This document shows positions 1-4,078 of a stretch of DNA of 6,222 nucleotides, piece after piece; positions within the stretch are counted from its first letter, which is position 1; the number at the start of each line of letters is the position of its first letter. Position numbers and translations under genes: made by a program. Under the pieces are notes generated by a model. It was not told the origin of the DNA. It saw nothing but the letters and a program-made list of their open reading frames with translations, and did not search any database. Location: NCBI GenBank assembly GCA_031273705.1, contig JAISRJ010000286.1:1-6222 (forward strand). The letters are read 5' to 3'. This DNA comes from Clostridiales bacterium. Its GTDB lineage: Bacteria > Bacillota > Clostridia > Lachnospirales > WQUN01.

Positions 1-284
1 CTAAAGAACTGGAAAAAAGTGAAGTGATACGTCAATATTTTGACGAGTGGGGAAGCAGGTGCTATTTATTTACATCAGAATTAGGAAGACAATATGATCC
101 GAGCAAACATCAAAAAAAGTCTATTACGGTAGAGTTTGACGTTCATCAGATAAAAACTATGGGATGCGATTATTTACTGTCAGCAGTAGAAATTGAGAAT
201 TCGGAAACAATGAATATGAAATTACTCGATAAATTTACCACAAAGGATGTTTCATATAGTATTTATCTATATGAAATCATATAA
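1..284 (+). CDS. DUF6044-like membrane protein, C-terminal fragment (5' end outside window)
   Basis: The frame is open from the left edge (first whole codon at base 3) to the TAA at 282-284, so only about 93 C-terminal residues are present. The segment shows an acidic/basic helix, then DEWGSRCYLFTSELG, a polar stretch, MGCDYLLSAVEI, and a terminal SIYLYEI strand. From memory this order matches the soluble C-terminal end of DUF6044 family proteins, large multi-membrane-span proteins of Bacillota of unknown function, sometimes found near glycosyltransferase or envelope genes. No membrane segment lies in the visible part, as expected for the tail. A GTG at 24-26 is in frame but is not the likely start, because the frame and the family-like sequence continue upstream of it. 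The gene converges on the minus-strand amidase gene; the hairpin at 556-595 may end both. The family call is fairly sure; the function is unknown. Confidence 0.72.
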   Translation, partial: KELEKSEVIRQYFDEWGSRCYLFTSELGRQYDPSKHQKKSITVEFDVHQIKTMGCDYLLSAVEIENSETMNMKLLDKFTTKDVSYSIYLYEII

Positions 285-555
285 TTTTTGGAAAAAGTCG
301 CCTTACATTTCATACGATTATGGAACTTGAAGTTGGAGCGGCAAAGAACGAAGGTTCTGTACTCATAGTGGACAGCCGCCGATAAGCGTTACATGAGCCT
401 TGATTCTATGTAGAAGTTGAAAACTACAGTCAGCGGCATTGGCTTGCTTCAGGTTTACACCACTTGATAAGACACAATCAAAAGTCGAGGTGAACGCGAA
501 TGCACTATATACAGATGCACTATATACAGAAGCAAGCGGTTGTACTAAACAGATG
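285..555. other. Gap without a convincing gene; possible decayed coding remnant
   Basis: No frame here has a start codon with a ribosome binding site and a recognisable product. A plus-strand frame free of stops from 421 to the TAA at 574-576 (51 codons) reads like protein, including the words KTQSKVEVNANALY and TEASGCTKQMKIMGRR. It has no ATG start (only a TTG at 439) and no SD, and the same frame upstream is broken by TGA codons at about 397 and 418. A second short plus-strand frame, ATG at 321 to a TAA near 384, reads MELEVGAAKNEGSVLIVDSRR's first part without a binding site. The minus strand is open over 363-563 but shows no family signature. The best reading is a degraded gene fragment or plain intergenic DNA. 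Confidence 0.4.
500..529 (+). repeat. Exact 15-bp tandem duplication
   Basis: The unit ATGCACTATATACAG occurs at 500-514 and again, identical, at 515-529. The unit length is a multiple of three, so in the open plus-strand frame ending at 576 it repeats the five-residue word ALYTD/ALYTE. Exact identity suggests a recent slippage event. Confidence 0.9.
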
Positions 556-595
556 AAAATCATGGGCCGGCGTTAATTTGCCGAGCCATGATTTT
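556..595. terminator. Hairpin, probable bidirectional terminator between convergent genes
   Basis: AAAATCATGG (556-565) pairs perfectly with CCATGATTTT (586-595). After a 2x2 mismatch (GC against AG), CGGC (568-571) pairs with GCCG (580-583) around an 8-base loop. The arms begin with AAAA and end with TTTT, so either strand gives a stem followed by a short U run. It lies between the plus-strand DUF6044-like gene (ending at 284) and the minus-strand amidase gene (ending at 638). The U run is short, so efficiency is uncertain. Confidence 0.6.
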
Positions 596-637
596 ATATT
601 ACTCCAAGTAAAGTGGTATTTCAATAACCTATACAAT

Positions 638-1132
638 TCACTTCCTATAGCCTTGCACCGAAAGAAATCGAATATCTTTTATGGCATAGGTATCCAACGG
701 GCGATAATCGCTGTCTATAGAATGGGCCGCCACAAGTATGCTGCCCATACTCAACGGTTTGCCGATAGATACGATGATTAAAGTATGCGTGAAATTGGAT
801 TGCGACATTTTCAGCTGAACTATATCCCCTTCTGTAACTTCAAACATCTCGCTGTCACGCGCAAAGGGTCCCATACCTTTGTTGCTTACTAAAAAGTCGT
901 AAAAAAACTCCACACCGCTCCACGACGGTGTACGGTTATTTATATCATAGTAAAACCAACCTGTTTCTGGAGTGTGATTCATTACCTTCGTACCCGCAAA
1001 CAAGCATTGAGATATAAAATTTGTGCAGTCGCCACCCAACTCCGAGAAATCATAATACGCGGGGTTGCGTTTTTTTGCCCATTGATGCGCGTACTCTAGC
1101 GCCGCTCCGCGCTCATATGGAAACTCATTCAT
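638..1132 (-). CDS. Putative amidase-domain protein (Amidase_6 type, PF12671), cysteine hydrolase-like
   Basis: This is a 164-residue protein. It opens with YERGAALEYAHQWAKKRNPAYYDF and continues with GGDCTNFISQ (residues 33-42), where Cys36 is the expected nucleophile. His116 in FTHTLIIVS is the likely catalytic histidine, and AAHSIDSDYRPLDTY (135-149) is the typical closing motif. This is the layout of the 'putative amidase domain' found mainly in Gram-positive spore formers; the substrate is not established, although a cell-wall peptide is often presumed. There is no signal peptide or membrane segment, so the product as read stays inside the cell that makes it. The start ATG (1130-1132) has the strong SD AGAAGGGGGA at 1141-1150. 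The gene follows cwlD on the same strand with 60 bp between them, which suggests a cell-wall or sporulation role. Its SD sits in a hairpin and a sporulation-type promoter lies just upstream (see those entries). Family call firm; function inferred. Confidence 0.88.
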   Translation of the reverse strand: MNEFPYERGAALEYAHQWAKKRNPAYYDFSELGGDCTNFISQCLFAGTKVMNHTPETGWFYYDINNRTPSWSGVEFFYDFLVSNKGMGPFARDSEMFEVTEGDIVQLKMSQSNFTHTLIIVSIGKPLSMGSILVAAHSIDSDYRPLDTYAIKDIRFLSVQGYRK

Positions 1133-1133
1133 G

Positions 1134-1177
1134 AAAAAAATCCCCCTTCTTCACTCATATTTTATGCTAAAGAGGGA
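1134..1177 (-). terminator. Terminator-like hairpin after cwlD whose 3' arm is the SD of the next gene
   Basis: Read on the minus strand, TCCCTCTTT (1177 to 1169) can pair with GAAGGGGGA (1149 to 1141): nine base pairs including two G-U. The loop is 19 bases and seven Us follow at once (1140 to 1134), just before the C and ATG of the amidase gene. This has the form of an intrinsic terminator for cwlD, but the 3' arm is also the only SD of the downstream gene. In read-through RNA the hairpin would therefore mask that SD. The large loop and G-U pairs make it only moderately stable, so it could act as an attenuator or translational mask rather than a full stop. Confidence 0.5.
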
Positions 1178-1184
1178 CGTGGGT
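1158..1184 (-). promoter_or_regulatory. Candidate sigma-K-type (mother-cell sporulation) promoter for the amidase gene
   Basis: On the minus strand CATAAAATA (1166 to 1158) fits the sigma-K -10 consensus CATAnnnTA exactly, and an AC dinucleotide (1184-1183) lies 16 bases upstream as the minimal -35. Transcription would start near 1150-1152, inside or just after the hairpin loop, leaving a leader of about 20 bases with the SD intact but without the 5' hairpin arm. The -35 is only two bases and the -10 is AT-rich, so a chance match is possible. Confidence 0.35.
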
Positions 1185-1192
1185 GTGTCGGT

Positions 1193-1891
1193 TTACTCCG
1201 ACTCTATTGATCTAAAATAATCTACTATACCCATATATATAGCCCAAGCTATTCTATCCTGATAATCCGGATTGTTCAGTTTATATTTTTCGTTAGGGCT
1301 GGACAAAAATCCGCATTCTACTATAACGGCTGGCATAGTCGTTTGTTTTAGCACATAATAGTTAGAGTTTTCCTTTGCCTCAAAACGGTTTCGGTAATCG
1401 ACAAAAGATTTAATTTGTTTTTGAATAGATTCCGCAAGCCGCTTGGAATTATCTGATCGATTAAAATAAAATACCTGCGCGCCTTCCACGCTGGCGCTGG
1501 GGTATGAATTCTGATGAATACTTACAAAAATATCGGCGTTGCTGGTATTAGCCGTCAACTTTCGAGCATACATATCCGATTTCTTGCTTTGAGCTAAATC
1601 CGCATCGTCAATGCGAGTCATGTACACCACGGCATCCGCTGTTTCCAAATAACCCTGAAGCATTAACGCAATGTCAAGGTTAATATTTTTTTCTTCCGTT
1701 TTACCCGATACCTTGCCCGGATCTACTCCGCCATGCCCCGGATCTATCAAAACAACCCTTTTTGATAGCGGCATAGAAAATGAAGCCGTTAATACGGTTT
1801 CGTTACGCATTGTAAAAGCCAATCCCACAAATATTATAAACAAATACAAACCGACTAGTATTTTCTCCTTGGTTATGCTGATTACTTTCAT
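1193..1891 (-). CDS. cwlD: N-acetylmuramoyl-L-alanine amidase CwlD (Amidase_3 family)
   Basis: This 232-residue protein is close to the usual CwlD length. An uncleaved-looking signal anchor covers residues 10-27 (ILVGLYLFIIFVGLAFTM), placing the enzyme outside the membrane. The Amidase_3 zinc domain follows: IDPGHGG (49-55, ligand His53), EEKNINL (ligand Glu67), SIHQN (ligand His126) and VECGFLSSPNE (catalytic Glu192). All expected metal and catalytic residues are present. The family hydrolyses the bond between N-acetylmuramic acid and L-alanine; CwlD does so in the spore cortex, the first step of muramic-delta-lactam formation completed by PdaA. The short single-domain form without SH3 or cell-wall-binding repeats favours CwlD over vegetative or lytic amidases. 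The start ATG (1889-1891) has the SD AGGGGG (1904-1899) seven bases upstream. The amidase-domain gene follows 60 bp downstream. The exact subfamily is inferred from architecture. Confidence 0.88.
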   Translation of the reverse strand: MKVISITKEKILVGLYLFIIFVGLAFTMRNETVLTASFSMPLSKRVVLIDPGHGGVDPGKVSGKTEEKNINLDIALMLQGYLETADAVVYMTRIDDADLAQSKKSDMYARKLTANTSNADIFVSIHQNSYPSASVEGAQVFYFNRSDNSKRLAESIQKQIKSFVDYRNRFEAKENSNYYVLKQTTMPAVIVECGFLSSPNEKYKLNNPDYQDRIAWAIYMGIVDYFRSIESE

Positions 1892-1906
1892 AGTCTAGCC
1901 CCCTAG

Positions 1907-1923
1907 TCCCCGTAGCTTGGGGA
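1907..1923 (-). promoter_or_regulatory. Small inverted repeat in the cwlD leader
   Basis: On the minus strand TCCCC (1923-1919) and GGGGA (1911-1907) form a 5-bp stem around AAGCTAC. The same CCCC could instead pair with the cwlD SD (GGGGG, 1903-1899), so two mutually exclusive foldings are possible, one hiding the SD. The stems are short, so function is uncertain. Confidence 0.25.
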
Positions 1924-1957
1924 GATATTTAATCTTATTCATGAGACGACGGCTTTA

Positions 1958-2122
1958 TTATAGCAGTTTCAAAAATAAACGGAAAAGTTCGGCGGCTAAA
2001 ACGTCAATACCTTCGTCGGCTCTCACTCGCGTACCTACAGGTACGCCGGTAATTGCTGGACTATCCGTTTTATCTGGCTTCCTTTTTTGTATGCTTTGCG
2101 AAACCGCTGTAATTATTTTAAT
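1958..2122 (-). CDS. Short unidentified frame lacking a standard start codon (possible remnant or ATT start)
   Basis: The minus-strand frame is open from 2161 down to tandem TAA codons at 1960-1958 and 1957-1955. It contains protein-like sequence: a basic stretch SIQKRKPDKTD, then SPAITGVPVGTRVRADEGID and an amphipathic tail VLAAELFRLFLKLL. It has no ATG, GTG or TTG in frame. The only plausible initiation is ATT (2122-2120), preceded by AGGTG four bases upstream, giving 54 residues; ATT starts are very rare. A 5'-truncated or frameshifted gene is equally possible: an out-of-frame ATG-TAC-CAG-GTG lies just upstream and stops after six codons. It precedes cwlD on the same strand by 66 bp. No family is recognised. 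The opposite strand is also open here but reads less like protein. Confidence 0.3.
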   Translation of the reverse strand: MKIITAVSQSIQKRKPDKTDSPAITGVPVGTRVRADEGIDVLAAELFRLFLKLL

Positions 2123-2152
2123 TTGACACCTGGTACATATTAGTGGTAGAAT
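2123..2152 (+). promoter_or_regulatory. Sigma-A-type promoter with extended -10 for the NfeD-like/flotillin operon
   Basis: A perfect -35 TTGACA (2123-2128) and a -10 TAGAAT (2147-2152) are separated by 18 bases, with TG at 2144-2145 giving an extended -10. Transcription should begin near 2159. No sigma-W-like TGAAAC/CGTA pair, as drives yuaF-floT in Bacillus subtilis, is visible in this stretch, so housekeeping expression is inferred. Confidence 0.75.
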
Positions 2153-2209
2153 TATACTGGGTTAGTGTCGATAATATTATTGAGGTTACATGGGGGTGGT
2201 TTTTTGCGT

Positions 2210-2554
2210 ATGTTTTTTACCGTTTGTTGGGGGCTAGGCTCCATTGCCGTGGGGGTTACTGCGGCTTTCATAATATATAAATATATTATCGTATGGCTAA
2301 AATCTAAGCAGAATACCAGCGCTGTTGAAATGCAAAGTTTTATTGGCGGCACGGCCAAGGTTACAGAGCGCATTCCTCAAGGCCGCTATGGAAAAATCAC
2401 ATACTACGCCAACGGGAATACCTATTCCGCCCCCGCAAAATCCGAAGATGGCAATCAGATTGAGCGTAATACCGAAGTCACAATTGTTTACATTGATAAA
2501 AACACATACTATGTAAAATCCAGCGCCAACATTCTATCCAAACGGCTTCAATAA
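2210..2554 (+). CDS. Short NfeD-like membrane protein (YuaF-type partner of flotillin)
   Basis: From the ATG at 2210 the protein has 114 residues. One long hydrophobic segment (about 2-30, ending IIYKYIIVWL) is followed by a polar linker and a compact beta-rich domain (about 41-104): FIGGTAKVTERI, GRYGKITYYANGNTYSAPA, then TEVTIVYIDKNTYYV. This order matches the OB-fold domain at the C-terminus of NfeD-like proteins. Such proteins are commonly encoded beside flotillins, as is YuaF, and influence membrane-microdomain behaviour. At 114 residues with one membrane span it is shorter than YuaF (about 174 residues) and lacks the ClpP-like protease domain of long NfeD. The frame runs back to a GTG at 2165, but that lies about six bases from the predicted transcription start with no room for an SD. 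The GGGGGTGG at 2192-2199 supports ATG 2210, or TTG 2204. The flotillin gene follows by 62 bp. Confidence 0.82.
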   Translation: MFFTVCWGLGSIAVGVTAAFIIYKYIIVWLKSKQNTSAVEMQSFIGGTAKVTERIPQGRYGKITYYANGNTYSAPAKSEDGNQIERNTEVTIVYIDKNTYYVKSSANILSKRLQ

Positions 2555-2587
2555 AATAAATACAATAAAATAAATACAATAAATAAA
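2549..2587 (+). repeat. AT-rich 14-bp tandem repeat, two full copies plus a partial third
   Basis: The unit CAATAAAATAAATA occurs at 2549-2562 and 2563-2576 without mismatch, and a shortened copy (CAATAAATAAA) follows at 2577-2587. The first copy includes the last codon and stop (2552-2554) of the NfeD-like gene. The array lengthens the A/T-rich, unstructured spacer before the flotillin SD and forms no hairpin, so it is unlikely to terminate transcription. Confidence 0.85.
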
Positions 2588-2605
2588 GTTTAGATATATT
2601 AATAT

Positions 2606-2611
2606 AGGAGG
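2606..2611 (+). promoter_or_regulatory. Consensus Shine-Dalgarno for flotillin
   Basis: A perfect AGGAGG lies five bases before the ATG at 2617 and fixes that start. It is much stronger than the GGGGG-type site of the preceding gene, suggesting flotillin is translated at a higher rate than its NfeD-like partner. Confidence 0.85.
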
Positions 2612-2616
2612 TTGTT

Positions 2617-4020
2617 ATGCCTTACGATCCCGGTTTTATGATACTCATTATTCCTCTCCTAATATTTCTGCTTATCATTGGAATATTCGCGATGTGGAAA
2701 AAGGTTCCACAAGACAAGGCATTGGTCGTTACAGGTCTTAAAAAGCGCGTAATCTCCGGTGGCGGCGGTATGGTCGTTCCCATATTGGAGCGCTCTGACC
2801 GTATTTCGCTGGAAAACATGAAAATCGAAGTTCGCACCGATGGAGCCCTTACAGAACAGGGTGTGGATATTATCGCCGACGGCGTGGCAATCATTAAGGT
2901 TAAGAGCGATAAAGAATCCATTCTTGCCGCTATGGAACAGTTTAACACCGGGCATGAAGGGCGCACAATCGACGTAATCGTCGATATCGCCAAGAATGTT
3001 TTGGAAGGCAAGCTGCGCGAGATTATTTCAAAATTAACAGTGGAAGAAATTTACAAAGACCGTGAAAAATTCGCGTCGCAGGTACAAGAAGTCGCCGCTT
3101 TGGATCTGGCGGATATGGGTTTGGAAATAAAGGCGTTTACTATCCGGGATATTTCCGATGACAATGGCTATTTGGCGGCTCTGGGTAAAAAACGTATATC
3201 CGAAGTAAAGCGTGACGCCAATATTGCGGAAGCGGAAGCTGCCCGCGAAACTAAAGTAAAAACATCCGAGGCGACTCGTCGTGGAGAGGAAGCCCGGTTA
3301 CAAGCCGAAACGTACATCTCCGAAGCCAATAAAGAAAAAGAACTTAAAGTTCAGGCATACCGCAAAGAGCAAGAAATTGCTCGCGCTACCGCCGACTTGG
3401 CTTATGAAATAGAAGCTAACACTGTTAAGAAACAAGTTACCGAAACGGAAATGCAGGTTATTATAATCCGCAAACAGAAAGAAATTGAACTTGCGGAGCA
3501 AGAGGCGGCCCGTCGAGAAAAGGAATTGGAAGCCACTGTTATTAAATCCGCCAACGCCGACAAATATAAAGTGGAAAAACAAGCGGAAGCGAATAGATAT
3601 CGCGATTTGCAAGACGCGGAAGCTCACGCGGCGGCTATCCGTTTGGAGGGCGCTTCTAAAGCCGAAGCCCGTAAGCTGGAAGGTATGGCGGAAGTAGAAA
3701 TCATTCGTGAGAGAGGTAAGGCCGAAGCGGAAGCCATGTTAAAGAAGGCGGAGGCTTATAAGCAGTATAATGAGGCGGCCGTTACGCAGATGATTATCGA
3801 AAAGCTGCCCGAACTGGCTCGCGCCATCTCCGAACCGCTGGCTAAGACAGATAAAATTGTCATAGTGGATCAGGGTGGGGCAAAAGGTTCCGGCGCGTCT
3901 AAGCTTACAGGGTATGTAACTGACATATTAAGTTCCTTGCCCGAAACGGTCGAGGCTGTTACAGGCGTTAATATTATTGACAGTATTAAAGGATTTGTTA
4001 AACCTAAAGAAGCGGAGTAA
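2617..4020 (+). CDS. floT: Flotillin (SPFH/band-7 membrane-microdomain scaffold, FloT/YuaG-like)
   Basis: This is a 467-residue protein. An N-terminal hydrophobic segment (7-26, FMILIIPLLIFLLIIGIFAM) is followed by the SPFH domain (about 28-190), with the flotillin-type VPQDKALVVTGLKKRVISGGGG entry split here as VPQDKALVVTG (30-40) and RVISGGGGMVVPI (44-56). A later landmark is LGLEIKAF-like DMGLEIKAFTIRDI (166-179). Next comes a long charged coiled coil (about 195-382) rich in EA/AE repeats such as AEAEAARE and GKAEAEAMLKKAEAY, and a C-terminal oligomerisation region (385-467). In Bacillus subtilis, flotillins scaffold fluid lipid domains and affect signalling, secretion and cell-wall synthesis. 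Length is slightly below FloT (509 residues). The NfeD-like gene upstream, 62 bp away, is the classic partner and probably shares the promoter at 2123. A strong terminator follows directly. The family is certain; the floT symbol is by similarity. Confidence 0.95.
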   Translation: MPYDPGFMILIIPLLIFLLIIGIFAMWKKVPQDKALVVTGLKKRVISGGGGMVVPILERSDRISLENMKIEVRTDGALTEQGVDIIADGVAIIKVKSDKESILAAMEQFNTGHEGRTIDVIVDIAKNVLEGKLREIISKLTVEEIYKDREKFASQVQEVAALDLADMGLEIKAFTIRDISDDNGYLAALGKKRISEVKRDANIAEAEAARETKVKTSEATRRGEEARLQAETYISEANKEKELKVQAYRKEQEIARATADLAYEIEANTVKKQVTETEMQVIIIRKQKEIELAEQEAARREKELEATVIKSANADKYKVEKQAEANRYRDLQDAEAHAAAIRLEGASKAEARKLEGMAEVEIIRERGKAEAEAMLKKAEAYKQYNEAAVTQMIIEKLPELARAISEPLAKTDKIVIVDQGGAKGSGASKLTGYVTDILSSLPETVEAVTGVNIIDSIKGFVKPKEAE

Positions 4021-4035
4021 TGTACCCGCGAGCAT

Positions 4036-4074
4036 AAAACAGTCCCTTCGACGCGAATCGAAGAGACTGTTTTT
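4036..4074. terminator. Strong bidirectional intrinsic terminator between flotillin and the chemoreceptor
   Basis: AAAACAGTC (4036-4044) pairs with GACTGTTTT (4065-4073); after a single C/A mismatch, CTTCGA (4046-4051) pairs with TCGAAG (4058-4063) around the loop CGCGAA. The plus strand ends in five Ts. The minus strand ends in AAAA complement, four Us, just after the chemoreceptor stop (4081-4079). It sits in the 58-bp gap between two convergent genes and can serve both. Confidence 0.9.
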
Positions 4075-4078
4075 GTAT

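Noticed and set aside
363..563. Minus-strand open frame of 66 codons
   Set aside because: It has no ribosome binding site, no family signature, and repeats the 15-bp duplication as ASVYS words. It lies antisense to a more protein-like plus frame and crosses the edge of the terminator hairpin.
1911..1941. Sigma-G promoter for cwlD suggested by TGAATA at 1941-1936 (minus strand)
   Set aside because: The -35 hexamer fits, but no CATAnTA-like -10 occurs 17-18 bases downstream (AAGCTAC/AGCTACG), so the match is not supported.
1917..2126. Plus-strand open frame of 69 codons starting at TTG
   Set aside because: The start has no SD, the frame overlaps the cwlD leader and ends beside the -35 of the flotillin-operon promoter, and the opposite strand gives a more protein-like reading.
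2165..2209. GTG at 2165 as the start of the NfeD-like gene
   Set aside because: It lies about six bases after the predicted transcription start, with no SD. The purine-rich GGGGGTGG at 2192-2199 supports the ATG at 2210 (or TTG at 2204), and the N-terminal hydrophobic helix begins there.
2555..2605. Terminator between the NfeD-like gene and flotillin
   Set aside because: The stretch is AT-rich repeat DNA with no GC stem; the two genes look co-transcribed.
2622..3627. Minus-strand open frames inside flotillin
   Set aside because: They are shadows of the flotillin coding strand with no binding sites and repetitive F/S-rich composition, antisense to the EA repeats.
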